Source of the DNA: Ectobacillus funiculus
GTDB lineage: Bacteria > Bacillota > Bacilli > Bacillales > Bacillaceae_G
DNA length: 64,000 bases
Strand: one strand, 5' to 3'
Assembly: GCF_042429435.1 (NCBI RefSeq)
Contig: NZ_JBHMAF010000017.1
This document shows positions 7,975 to 16,187 of this stretch, piece after piece. The notes beneath the pieces are model-generated. The model was not told the origin of the DNA and did not search any database. It saw only the letters and a list, made by a program, of their open reading frames with translations. The position numbers and the translations under genes were made by a program. How positions within the stretch are numbered: position 1 is the first letter of the stretch; the number at the start of each line of letters is the position of its first letter.

Positions 7975-8682
7975 ATGAGCATTCATATTGAGGCCAAGCA
8001 AGGTGAGATTGCAGAAACGATTTTGCTTCCTGGTGATCCGTTACGCGCCAAATATATTGCAGAGACATTTTTAGAGGATGCAGCGTGTTATAACCATGTA
8101 CGCGGTATGTTCGGCTTTACAGGAACGTATAAAGGAAAGCGTGTATCTGTTCAAGGTACGGGAATGGGGATTCCTTCTATCTCTATTTATGTGAACGAAC
8201 TCATTCAAAGCTATGGTGTAAAGAATTTGATTCGTGTTGGCACATGCGGCGGTATTCAAAAGGATGTAAAGGTGAGAGATGTTATTCTTGCTATGACATC
8301 GTGTACAGATTCTAGCATCAATCGCTTAACTTTCCCCGGCTTTGATTTTTCGCCATGCGCCAACTTTGATTTATTAAGAAAAGCGTACGAAGCAGGCATT
8401 GGAAAAGGATTATATGTACGTGTCGGAAACGTACTAACAGCCGATATATTTTATCGCGAAAGCATGGATATTGTAAAAAAACTGGGTGATTATGGTGTAT
8501 TAGCTGTCGAAATGGAAACAACAGCATTATACACATTAGCAGCAAAGTATGGTGTGAATGCACTATCTGTATTAACAGTAAGTGACCATATTTTTACCGG
8601 TGAAGAAACAACAGCCGAAGAGCGGCAGACAACATTTAACGATATGATTACAATTGCACTTGAGGCGGCCTCACAATTGTAA
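7975..8682 (+). CDS. deoD: Purine nucleoside phosphorylase DeoD-type
   Basis: This 235-residue enzyme belongs to the hexameric (high-molecular-weight) purine nucleoside phosphorylases. It cleaves purine (deoxy)ribonucleosides with phosphate to base and (deoxy)ribose-1-phosphate in the cytosol. Visible hallmarks are LPGDPLRAKYIAE (phosphate site), GMGIPSISIYVNEL, RVGTCGG, VEMETTALYTLAAK and SDH near the C-terminus with the catalytic Asp. ATG 7975 follows AAGGGGGA. It is monocistronic, bounded by a strong terminator and R1 copy 5. Confidence 0.95.
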   Translation: MSIHIEAKQGEIAETILLPGDPLRAKYIAETFLEDAACYNHVRGMFGFTGTYKGKRVSVQGTGMGIPSISIYVNELIQSYGVKNLIRVGTCGGIQKDVKVRDVILAMTSCTDSSINRLTFPGFDFSPCANFDLLRKAYEAGIGKGLYVRVGNVLTADIFYRESMDIVKKLGDYGVLAVEMETTALYTLAAKYGVNALSVLTVSDHIFTGEETTAEERQTTFNDMITIALEAASQL

Positions 8683-8710
8683 AGCAGTGGGGGAGGTCTT
8701 TTCCGAAAAA

Positions 8711-8747
8711 ACGGAGCTTGTCGTTGCAACGACAAGCTCCGTTTTTT
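8711..8747 (+). terminator. deoD intrinsic terminator
   Basis: A perfect 15-bp stem, ACGGAGCTTGTCGTT with AACGACAAGCTCCGT, is followed by TTTTTT. The T-run runs straight into the R1 copy 5 tip TTACACTTTAAG. Confidence 0.9.
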
Positions 8748-8883
8748 TACACTTTAAGAAAGTATAAATTCCCAGCTGGAAGTTCATTCGACGTAGTGGG
8801 GAATTTTAGGAATACAGTATAAGGGCAACTACGCCTCTGTCTTCGCCCGAGGGCAGGGCTCGCCAATCGGCGAGTTTTCTTTA
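8748..8883 (+). repeat. R1 repeat, copy 5 (only plus-strand copy)
   Basis: This copy runs opposite to all the others on the chromosome, yet keeps the same orientation relative to its gene: it follows the deoD terminator. It ends with GGCTCGCCAATCGGCGAG and TTTTCTTTA, a second terminator-like hairpin. This copy makes the gene-linked polarity of the family evident. Confidence 0.88.
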
Positions 8884-9014
8884 ATATACCTCAGAACAAG
8901 AAGCACAAACGCTGAATAATAACAAACATTAGGATAAACTTCTGATTTTTCCATCCGTCTGTTCATCCGTTTGCTATAATGAAGCAAATAATTAAGGCAA
9001 CTTAGGGGGCAGAC

Positions 9015-10826
9015 ATGAAACGAGAAAGCGTTGTTTGGAAGCTATTTTTATTAACAGTGGGATTGTTCACCATTACATTTCTTTTCTTTTTTCTCGGACA
9101 ATCCCTTTTTTTAGAAAAGTTTTATATACAGAAAAAAACTGATCGTGTGCAACAAGCGTTTAAGGAATTTGTCACTGACTATGAACATAGCAGGAAAGAT
9201 TTTACTACAGTCAAGCAGCTTAAGCAAAGATTTTACGAGCAAACGAACGCACAGCTGCTCTTGCTCGATCAAAATGGCATCGTACAGGACGAGGATTACT
9301 ACTATATGGAAATCAAAGAACTTAACACAAACAAAACATTTTATATTCCATTAAACACCATTCTAAACGGAGAAGCCTATTCGTCATTTATGAACCTCTC
9401 CCTCCAAGAACGTGACCATGTATTTATAAAAGGGATTTTAAAGGATAATGTAATTATACCTGTAACAATACAGACAAAAAATCAAAAATGGCGGAGCGAC
9501 AGTGTCATTGAAGATTTGAAAGCCTTTGGTATTCAGTGGGATGTGATTAAGGATGAACTTGACTCTCACCAATTTATGATTGACACCGAAGGATATATTA
9601 CAAAGCTGCACCTTCCTTTGAAAGCTGACTTACATTTTATTAGTAATGTGGATTCACTCATGCAGGCGGTACAAAGTTGGGAACTTGCGGTGCGTCTCGG
9701 GGAAGCAGACCAACGAAAGCTGACTACGTACTCGTTTCAGGAAAATGAGGAGGTTCGGAATCAAGTGTTTGTGAAGCCTATTATGCAAAACGGAAAGATT
9801 CAAGCATTTGCCTTTGCGATGACATCGCTCCAACCCGTTGATGAAGCGATGAATGTACTAAAGCATTATTATTTGTATGCCTTTATCTTTGTATTTTTCA
9901 TCATTATTCTGCTGTCATTCTATTTTTCTAAAATGATTGCACGCCCTCTCTTAGAAATTCACAATGTAACAAAAAAGATGGCAAACCTCGATTTCAGCCA
10001 AAAGCTTCCCGTTATATCTCATGATGAAATTGGAAGCCTATCCAAGAGTATTAATACGCTTTCTGTTAATTTAAAGGACCGTATTGAGAAGCTCCGGATT
10101 ACTAATGAACAGCTCAAAGAGGAAGTAAAAAAGGAGCGGCAGCTTGAGCGAACACGCAAAGAGTTTATCTCGGGTATTTCCCATGAACTAAAAACCCCAC
10201 TTAGCGTGATTCGTAGCTTTGCAGAAGGAATTAAAGACAAAATAAGTTCAGATACAGACTATTATACGGATGTCATCTTAGAGGAAGTCGACAACATGAA
10301 TACGCTAATTTTGGAGATGTTGGAGCTTGCGAAGCTCGAATCCGGGACGTATAAGCTGAAAATGACTCCCTTTTCTATCGGCGATTTATTGAGCCAAGTA
10401 CACGCAAAGCTTTCGTTTAACATAGAAAACAAACATCTGCATGTGCAGCTTGAAGCAGACCGAACTCTTATCGTACAAGCAAATCGAAATAAAATAGAAC
10501 AGGTGGTAGTCAATTTACTAAGTAATGCAATTCGCCACACTCCTACCGGACAATGTATTACACTTGGTGCATATGATTACGGCTCCGAAGTAAAGGTTAT
10601 TATCCATAATACCGGTGAGCCGATTCCAGAGGATAGTTTAGAGAGGATATGGGATAGGTTCTATCGTATTGATGCATCCCGAAGCCGGCATACAGGAGGA
10701 ACTGGACTCGGGCTGTCAATTACTAAACATATATTAGAACTGCACAAAGCTCCCTTCGGTGTACAAAATTCAGAAGACGGAGTCACCTTTTATTTCCAGC
10801 TACAGAAACCTGAACACGGATCTTGA
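9015..10826 (+). CDS. Sensor histidine kinase, orphan
   Basis: The 603-residue kinase has an N-terminal membrane helix (about 8-31) and a ~250-residue extracytoplasmic sensor region. A second helix (about 285-308) and a HAMP linker follow. The phosphoacceptor His 390 lies in ISHELKTPL. The ATPase domain shows N box VNLLSNAIRHT, F box IWDRFYRID and G2 GGTGLGLSI. ATG follows AGGGGGC. No response regulator gene lies on either side, so its partner must be elsewhere. The signal cannot be inferred from the sensor region. R1 copies 5 and 6 flank the gene. Confidence 0.88.
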   Translation: MKRESVVWKLFLLTVGLFTITFLFFFLGQSLFLEKFYIQKKTDRVQQAFKEFVTDYEHSRKDFTTVKQLKQRFYEQTNAQLLLLDQNGIVQDEDYYYMEIKELNTNKTFYIPLNTILNGEAYSSFMNLSLQERDHVFIKGILKDNVIIPVTIQTKNQKWRSDSVIEDLKAFGIQWDVIKDELDSHQFMIDTEGYITKLHLPLKADLHFISNVDSLMQAVQSWELAVRLGEADQRKLTTYSFQENEEVRNQVFVKPIMQNGKIQAFAFAMTSLQPVDEAMNVLKHYYLYAFIFVFFIIILLSFYFSKMIARPLLEIHNVTKKMANLDFSQKLPVISHDEIGSLSKSINTLSVNLKDRIEKLRITNEQLKEEVKKERQLERTRKEFISGISHELKTPLSVIRSFAEGIKDKISSDTDYYTDVILEEVDNMNTLILEMLELAKLESGTYKLKMTPFSIGDLLSQVHAKLSFNIENKHLHVQLEADRTLIVQANRNKIEQVVVNLLSNAIRHTPTGQCITLGAYDYGSEVKVIIHNTGEPIPEDSLERIWDRFYRIDASRSRHTGGTGLGLSITKHILELHKAPFGVQNSEDGVTFYFQLQKPEHGS

Positions 10827-10882
10827 CAATTTTCCTATATTCTATAAAAAGTTCACACGAAATACACATCTTCTCGTTATAT

Positions 10883-11017
10883 TAGAGAAAACTCGCCGAT
10901 TGGCGAGCCCCGCCCTTGGGCGAGGACAGAGGCGTAGTTGCTCTTACACTGTATCCTTGAAATTTCCCACTACGTCGAATGACTTCTAGCTGGAAATTAT
11001 ACTTTCCTACAGTGTGA
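10883..11017 (-). repeat. R1 repeat, copy 6
   Basis: Full-length copy between the sensor kinase and the recombinase gene. It is the one clear exception to the 3'-end rule, since its proximal tip faces the 5' side of the recombinase gene. That tip does adjoin a minus-strand hairpin GGGAAGAATCCC with a TGTTTTT run (about 11017-11035), perhaps the terminator of a lost gene. Confidence 0.85.
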
Positions 11018-11071
11018 AAAACAGGGATTCTTCCCTCTTCGTTTACTTGTTCCATGAGGAAGGTGTCATAC

Positions 11072-11602
11072 GTGAAACAAATGGGTCAACCGATTCAAGA
11101 TCGACAGCAATTGCATCACATAAAGCAAATCCTTTTACAATCGTCCAGACGCGATGCTTTGCTGTTTATTTTAGCTGTAAACTCCGGATTAAAAGTAAGT
11201 GAGCTTCTGCAGCTAAAAGTAGCAGACGTAATGGATGAAAGGGGACATGTACGTAACTCTATTTTATTTCAAAATGATAGAACGACAAAACATAAATGGT
11301 TCTCAATTAACTCCGAGCTGCAAGAGGCTATCTCAGCTTATATAACAGAGCGACAGAATTATAAGCCGAGTGAGCCGCTCCTAAAGTCACAAAAAGGAAC
11401 AAGACCGATTACCCGGCAGCATGCATGGTTTATCCTGAATAAAGCAGCAAAAGAAGCCGGGTTAGAGGGTATGAGTTCCCATACGTTGCGAAAAACATGG
11501 GGCTATTGCGCCTATAAAGCAGGTGTAGATATTGCTTTTTTACAGCACTTTTTTAATCATAGTACACCTGCAAAAACATTAAAATATCTTGGCATTGCTT
11601 AA
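11072..11602 (+). CDS. Small tyrosine recombinase (catalytic domain only)
   Basis: The 176-residue protein contains only the catalytic part of a phage-integrase-family recombinase and no core-binding domain. Motifs are NSGLKVSELLQLKV (box I), SSHTLRKTWG (HxxR), FNHSTPAKTLKYLGIA (box II His and the nucleophilic Tyr). The first catalytic Arg of box I is replaced by Lys, which small Bacillus integrase-like proteins sometimes show, so activity is uncertain. GTG 11072 follows GAGGAAGG; an upstream in-frame ATG (11054) lies within that site. R1 copies flank it, and its stop codon lies in the tip of copy 7. Confidence 0.75.
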   Translation: MKQMGQPIQDRQQLHHIKQILLQSSRRDALLFILAVNSGLKVSELLQLKVADVMDERGHVRNSILFQNDRTTKHKWFSINSELQEAISAYITERQNYKPSEPLLKSQKGTRPITRQHAWFILNKAAKEAGLEGMSSHTLRKTWGYCAYKAGVDIAFLQHFFNHSTPAKTLKYLGIA

Positions 11603-11729
11603 AAAAAACGCTCCGGTTGACGAGCCGTTAGGTGACGTCAGGAACGTAGCTGCACTTACAGTTTGTTCTAAAGTTTTCTGCTGCGCCGAATTAGCTTCTA
11701 TCTGGAGATTTATACCTTACGTTGTAAAG
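11599..11729 (-). repeat. R1 repeat, copy 7 (diverged)
   Basis: A clearly related but degenerate copy. The GC hairpin reads CTCCGGTTGACGAG, and the stem arms have several changes. It lies in the convergent gap between the recombinase and the Fur-box gene. Confidence 0.7.
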
Positions 11730-11804
11730 AAGCGGCTTTGCCGTTACTGCTGCAAGCCGATATTTTTAACTATACTTTCGTCATTCTTTTGAATAAAGAG
11801 CAGC

Positions 11805-12029
11805 TCACTGCTCTTTATTTTTTTTGATTGGACATACTAATGAAACTACACCGTTCCCCTCCCTCTCAAGCTGCCTCATCACACTGACCACAAGCTTACG
11901 ATCATCACGAGTATCCTCAATAATCCCTTGTCTCAGCAGATGCTCATACAAGCTTGCAAACGTAAGGCTGTCTCTTGCCTCATGTAAGGCATGAAGCATC
12001 TCATGATAAATCTGTTCCTGCTGTCTCAA
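11805..12029 (-). CDS. Small Fur-box gene, unknown function
   Basis: TTG 12029 follows GGAGGGAGA and gives 74 residues; the ATG at 12065 lacks a ribosome site and sits almost inside the Fur box. The product is a soluble, helical, charged protein (RQQEQIYHEMLHALHEARDS ... LEREGNG). Its middle, LYEHLLRQGIIEDTRDDRKLVVSVM, could be a winged-helix-like fold, but that is a guess. I recognise no family. The Fur box 44-62 bp upstream implies expression under iron limitation. Confidence 0.6.
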   Translation of the reverse strand: MRQQEQIYHEMLHALHEARDSLTFASLYEHLLRQGIIEDTRDDRKLVVSVMRQLEREGNGVVSLVCPIKKNKEQ

Positions 12030-12072
12030 CGAATCTCCCTCCGTTTCCCATAAATCTGTTGACATTTTAATT

Positions 12073-12091
12073 GATAATGGTTATCATTATT
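12073..12091. promoter_or_regulatory. Fur box
   Basis: GATAATGGTTATCATTATT matches the 19-bp Fur consensus at 17 positions. It is placed over the expected promoter of the small minus-strand gene starting at 12029. Confidence 0.85.
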
Positions 12092-12146
12092 AACAAGAAG
12101 CTTAAATGGGGTTGAATACAGAACAACACCCCCTATATGTATATGA

Positions 12147-12189
12147 GAAAAACGCTGCGCATCCCCCCTGTTTGTACAGCGTTTTTCTT
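12147..12189. terminator. Intrinsic terminator
   Basis: AAACGCTG and CAGCGTTTTT pair around a ~25-nt loop. The hairpin has A- and T-runs on both sides. It lies just past the 3' end of the DUF72 gene and can serve it. Confidence 0.55.
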
Positions 12190-12210
12190 CTTTCTCCACT
12201 TCCTTCTCCC

Positions 12211-13059
12211 TCAATCAAATAAACGCATTTGCTCTGAATCCTTCTGTGGCTCCTCCACCCCTAACAGCTTCATCAGCTGTTTCGCATTATCAGCAGCATC
12301 ACCGCCAGAGTTGTTATTAAATAAAACATAGATTTGCTTCGTCTGTTCTTGTAGCCATCGCAGTCTCTCTGCCCATTCTAATAACTCCTCCTGATTGTAG
12401 CGGTATAAACAGCGGACTGCCCTCCAATTTGGCAAACCTGTATTGCTCCAGCCATGAATGTTACGTCCGTGCAGACGAATAAGCGCTGCCTCACGACTAG
12501 TCGCTTGCAAAACAACTGGTACGGAACCGACTCCCGCTTGGGGTTCATCACAAATCGTATGAATCCACTTCCCTTGCTCTAAAAATGCAAGCGTTCTGTC
12601 ACACATTTGCGGCTCAAACCAGGATTGATTCCGAAACTCAATGGAGCATGGAATGTCATTCATACGCTCCTTCGTATAACGCAGCAACTCTACATGCTTC
12701 TTCTGACAATCAAACCAAGGCGGGTATTGAAATAACACCATGCGTAGTTTTCCTGCTTCCTGCAGCGGCACAATGGACTGTTTAAAGACTGTAAACATCT
12801 CTTCTGCGTCTGTAAATGGGATGTCCCCTCGCATATGTCCTGTCATCCCTTGATATGCCTTAACTACAAATGAAAAATCAGCTGGTGTTTCTTCAATCCA
12901 CTTATGATAATTGCGAGTCGGCTGCATCGCGTAAAAGGAGCTATCTACCTCGACAACCGAAAAATGACGACTGTACGTACGCAGCTTTTGCTTTGCTGCT
13001 TGTTTGTCAGAATATAAAGATTCGTGGTCGCCCCAGCCAGTTAATCCTATTGAAATCAT
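12211..13059 (-). CDS. DUF72 family protein (YecE/YunF-like)
   Basis: This 282-residue protein matches the DUF72 family, a TIM-barrel-like fold of unknown activity. The N-terminus ISIGLTGWGDHESLYS, the segment VVEVDSSFYAMQP and the stretch FRNQSWF followed by RLHGRN are typical. The C-terminus includes YVLFNNNSGGDAADNAKQL. No cofactor site is evident. It is monocistronic and divergent from the DUF47-pit operon. Confidence 0.85.
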   Translation of the reverse strand: MISIGLTGWGDHESLYSDKQAAKQKLRTYSRHFSVVEVDSSFYAMQPTRNYHKWIEETPADFSFVVKAYQGMTGHMRGDIPFTDAEEMFTVFKQSIVPLQEAGKLRMVLFQYPPWFDCQKKHVELLRYTKERMNDIPCSIEFRNQSWFEPQMCDRTLAFLEQGKWIHTICDEPQAGVGSVPVVLQATSREAALIRLHGRNIHGWSNTGLPNWRAVRCLYRYNQEELLEWAERLRWLQEQTKQIYVLFNNNSGGDAADNAKQLMKLLGVEEPQKDSEQMRLFD

Positions 13060-13314
13060 AGCAAAACAATCCTTTTCAGCATTTTCTTTATCTTACCAAA
13101 CAAAGGTACTATTTCATACTTCTATCTAAATTGTGCATACTATACAATAAATTTCAAGGTTTTGTAAATTCATCATGTACTTTAATAACTAAACAATAGC
13201 AACAATGTTAAGAGTTTGTAAAAATTACGATAAAATGTTTTAGTTTTCGACATTTTTCTGATACAATCCGAGTTGTGTGTGTCTTATATATTACTTTTGG
13301 TGGAGGTAACAAGG

Positions 13315-13935
13315 ATGGTTTTCAAAGCAAAGAAAGATAAGTTTTCTGAGATGCTTTCAAATATTTCAGAAACCATAAAAGAGAGTGCACAATTTCTAGC
13401 CGATCACGAAATTAAAAACGCAAGTGATTTAAAGGAATTATCCATTCGTATGAAGGAGTATGAAACAAAAGGCGACTCTTATATGCATGAGCTGATTATG
13501 GAATTAAACAAAGCATTTATTACACCCATTGAACGTGAAGATATTTTACAGTTGGCAATGAGTATGGACGATGTATTAGATGGTCTAGAACACTCAGCTG
13601 CTTTATTTGATATGTACTCCATCACACAAGCGGATGAATACATACAAAAATTTGTAAACGAAATTCATGCCTGTGCAAATGAAATCGCAACTGCGATTGG
13701 ACTTCTATCTAACAAAAAGTTGCTCGATATTCGCACAAATGCGATTAAAATCAAGGACCATGAGTCCACTTGTGATGACATTTTAAGACATTCCATTAAG
13801 CATTTGTTCTCAAGAGAAAAGGACCCAATTAAAATTATTCAATACAAAGAAATCTACGAGAACCTTGAAGAAATTGCTGACAGCTGTCAAGGTGTGGCAA
13901 ATGTATTAGAAACAATTATTATGAAAAACGCATAA
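13315..13935 (+). CDS. DUF47 family protein, PhoU-like partner of Pit
   Basis: The 206-residue all-helical protein belongs to the DUF47/PhoU-related family (YkaA in B. subtilis). Such proteins are commonly paired with Pit phosphate transporters and are thought to tune their activity. ATG 13315 follows GGAGGTAACAAGG; the longer frame from 13273 lacks a ribosome site. It lies 17 bp upstream of the pit gene, so the two form an operon. A promoter with TTTTCGACA and GATACAAT sits at about 13243-13270. Confidence 0.85.
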   Translation: MVFKAKKDKFSEMLSNISETIKESAQFLADHEIKNASDLKELSIRMKEYETKGDSYMHELIMELNKAFITPIEREDILQLAMSMDDVLDGLEHSAALFDMYSITQADEYIQKFVNEIHACANEIATAIGLLSNKKLLDIRTNAIKIKDHESTCDDILRHSIKHLFSREKDPIKIIQYKEIYENLEEIADSCQGVANVLETIIMKNA

Positions 13936-13952
13936 GGGGTAATGGCATAACA

Positions 13953-14951
13953 ATGGATACATTTTTAATTTTAACTATTTTAGTTGTCATTGGTGCGTTA
14001 GCCTTTGATTTCATCAACGGCTTTCATGATACAGCAAATGCGATTGCCACTGCCGTTTCTACAAAAGCATTAAAGCCGCGACAGGCAATTATACTAGCAG
14101 CTGCGATGAACTTCCTCGGTGCCATGACGTTCACAGGTGTGGCAAAAACGATTACAAAGGATATTGTCGATCCATTTAAGCTGGAAAACGGGTCAGTGGT
14201 AATACTAGCTGCCTTAATTGCAGCCATTGCATGGAACTTAATCACATGGTACTACGGTATTCCAAGCAGCTCCTCCCATGCCATCATCGGCTCGATCGCA
14301 GGTGCAGCCATTGCTGCCGCAGGATTTGGAGCACTTAATTATCAAGGATTTCTAAAAATTATTGAATCCCTTATTATTTCCCCGGTTCTTGCATTTATAG
14401 CTGGATATATTGTGTACTCAATTTTCAAGCTTATTTTTAAGAACTACAACTTAGCAAAAACAAATAAAGGCTTCCGGATTTTCCAAATTTTCACGGCAGC
14501 TTTACAATCTTATACACATGGTACGAATGACGCTCAAAAGGCAATGGGGATTATTACAATGGCTCTAATTTCCAATAACTATCTTACCACAACGGATATC
14601 CCAATCTGGGTACAGATTTCCTGTGCAATTGCTATGGGTCTCGGTACATCAATTGGCGGTTGGAAAATTATCAAAACCGTTGGCGGTCGTATTATGAAGA
14701 TTCGCCCTGTAAACGGAGCTGCCGCAGACTTAACATCAGCTGCTATCATTTTTGGGGCTACGTATATTCACTTACCGGTAAGTACAACCCACGTAATTAC
14801 ATCCTCTATTTTAGGGGTAGGTTCTGCTCACCGTGTAAAAGGTGTAAAATGGGGAACAGCGCAGCGCATGTTAATTACATGGTTCATTACCTTGCCTATT
14901 TCAGCTTCACTCGCAGCTATTATGTACTTACTATTAAATTTAATTTTCTAA
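13953..14951 (+). CDS. pit: Low-affinity inorganic phosphate transporter, PiT family
   Basis: The 332-residue integral membrane protein has about ten spans. It carries both PiT signature repeats: FDFINGFHDTANAIATAVST near the N-terminus and SYTHGTNDAQKAMGI near residue 190. It imports phosphate (as metal-phosphate) with protons. The segment PSSSSHAIIGSIAGAA is typical of the family. A DUF47 partner is directly upstream. It is a true Pit, distinct from the CysP paralogue at 30768-31826, which is in a sulfate operon. Confidence 0.92.
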   Translation: MDTFLILTILVVIGALAFDFINGFHDTANAIATAVSTKALKPRQAIILAAAMNFLGAMTFTGVAKTITKDIVDPFKLENGSVVILAALIAAIAWNLITWYYGIPSSSSHAIIGSIAGAAIAAAGFGALNYQGFLKIIESLIISPVLAFIAGYIVYSIFKLIFKNYNLAKTNKGFRIFQIFTAALQSYTHGTNDAQKAMGIITMALISNNYLTTTDIPIWVQISCAIAMGLGTSIGGWKIIKTVGGRIMKIRPVNGAAADLTSAAIIFGATYIHLPVSTTHVITSSILGVGSAHRVKGVKWGTAQRMLITWFITLPISASLAAIMYLLLNLIF

Positions 14952-14952
14952 C

Positions 14953-14992
14953 AAGAAAAAGAATCATCCATTATCGGATGATTCTTTTTCTT
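14953..14992. terminator. Bidirectional intrinsic terminator
   Basis: AAGAAAAAGAATCATCC pairs with GGATGATTCTTTTTCTT between the convergent pit and rpiR-type genes, with A- and T-runs suited to both strands. It overlaps the end of the regulator gene. Confidence 0.85.
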
Positions 14993-15728
14993 GTAGAGCA
15001 ATTCCCTCACATAAACAATCCGCAATAAATAATTGAGAGAGCTTGGCGCCAGCAAACGTTTCTGCGCCAGTTGTGAATAGCACATAATCTGCAGCTTGTG
15101 TAACGACAGAATCGGCATAGTGTGTAATAGCAAGAATAATAGCCCCATTCCGTTTTGCTTCCTGCAGCGCCTGTGCCATCTCTGTTTCGTTTCCAGTAAT
15201 TGAGATAGCGATGACGACATCCCCTTCTGTCAACGCTCCTGCAGTCATTCTCTGTGCATGGTAATCAGTTGCTGCATCAGCATGCTTGCGCGCCATCCAA
15301 AATCGGTATTTCATATCAACAGCGGTAACTCCCGATAATCCTGTCCCAAATATATGTACAGAGCGGGCACGAAACAAAGCATTCACCGCTGCAGTTAAAA
15401 CCTCACGATTTAAAAAGCGGGAACTATCCTCGAGACTTTCCGCATAGCCGTGTAATAATCTTTGTATCACATCTGACTTCTCTTCCCCTCCATGCCCAGC
15501 TTCATCGGATGGCTCTCTTGCTAACGCAAGCTTAAATTCCTGATATCCCTTATACCCAAGTTTTCGGCAAAAACGTAGTATTGTCGCCTCTCCCACATCC
15601 GCAGCCTCAGCAAGCTCTGTCACTGAAAAATAAATAGTTTGTTTCCCATGTTGCAGGATTGCATTTGCAACCTTTTGTTCTGATTTCGTAAAAGAAGGAT
15701 ATAAAGTGTGAATTTTATTTTTTATCAT
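14964..15728 (-). CDS. MurR/RpiR family transcriptional regulator
   Basis: The N-terminal helix-turn-helix (about residues 1-75) includes FTKSEQKVANAIL and GEATILRFCRKLGYKGYQEFK, typical of the RpiR family. A C-terminal SIS sugar-phosphate-binding domain follows, with IFGTGLSGVTAVDMKYRF and VIAISITGNETEMAQAL. Such regulators respond to sugar phosphates. ATG 15728 follows GAGGG; the upstream start at 15797 is less likely. No sugar gene remains beside it, but gene debris lies just upstream at 15912-16048, so its original target may have decayed. Confidence 0.85.
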   Translation of the reverse strand: MIKNKIHTLYPSFTKSEQKVANAILQHGKQTIYFSVTELAEAADVGEATILRFCRKLGYKGYQEFKLALAREPSDEAGHGGEEKSDVIQRLLHGYAESLEDSSRFLNREVLTAAVNALFRARSVHIFGTGLSGVTAVDMKYRFWMARKHADAATDYHAQRMTAGALTEGDVVIAISITGNETEMAQALQEAKRNGAIILAITHYADSVVTQAADYVLFTTGAETFAGAKLSQLFIADCLCEGIALQEKESSDNG

Positions 15729-15911
15729 GACCTTACCCTCATCCATGTTCCTATTCGCTGCTACTAAAAACATAAACAAATCAAACCGTTGGATCATTTC
15801 CTGCTTCTACGAATTCGATTTCACCACTTGCACGCTAATCGTTCGTGAAGTTTTTAAATGATGCCTCTATGCTTTTGTATGTTTTTATAGCAGGATTCAC
15901 CACCTTTCTTT

Positions 15912-16048
15912 TTAGAATCCTATTTCCATCTTAATTTTCTTTGCTGCCGCCTCAGCTATATTGCTAATTTGCTGATCTAATTAGGTGCCGTTTGAATATT
16001 GAAACACCGAATGGTTGCTGCAGACTGTTTCACTTCTACATCCACCAA
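15912..16048 (-). pseudogene. Frameshifted 3' fragment of an unknown gene
   Basis: On the minus strand a frame reads VDVEVKQSAATIRCFNIQ then TAPN and a stop. After a one-base shift it continues DQQISNIAEAAAKKIKMEIGF and a normal stop. The two parts join naturally as a protein C-terminus. I do not recognise the family. Nothing else is supportable in the rest of 15729-16187. Confidence 0.35.
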
Positions 16049-16187
16049 ATTTCAGCATTTATGTTGATTTGAGAACAGGAAAATTATAACAAGTTACCAC
16101 ACAACATGCACTGAAAATCCTTTCCTCTCTTACACTAAATAAAGTGTATACTAATTTTATATCCCATACATAGAGGAGCTGTGTACC

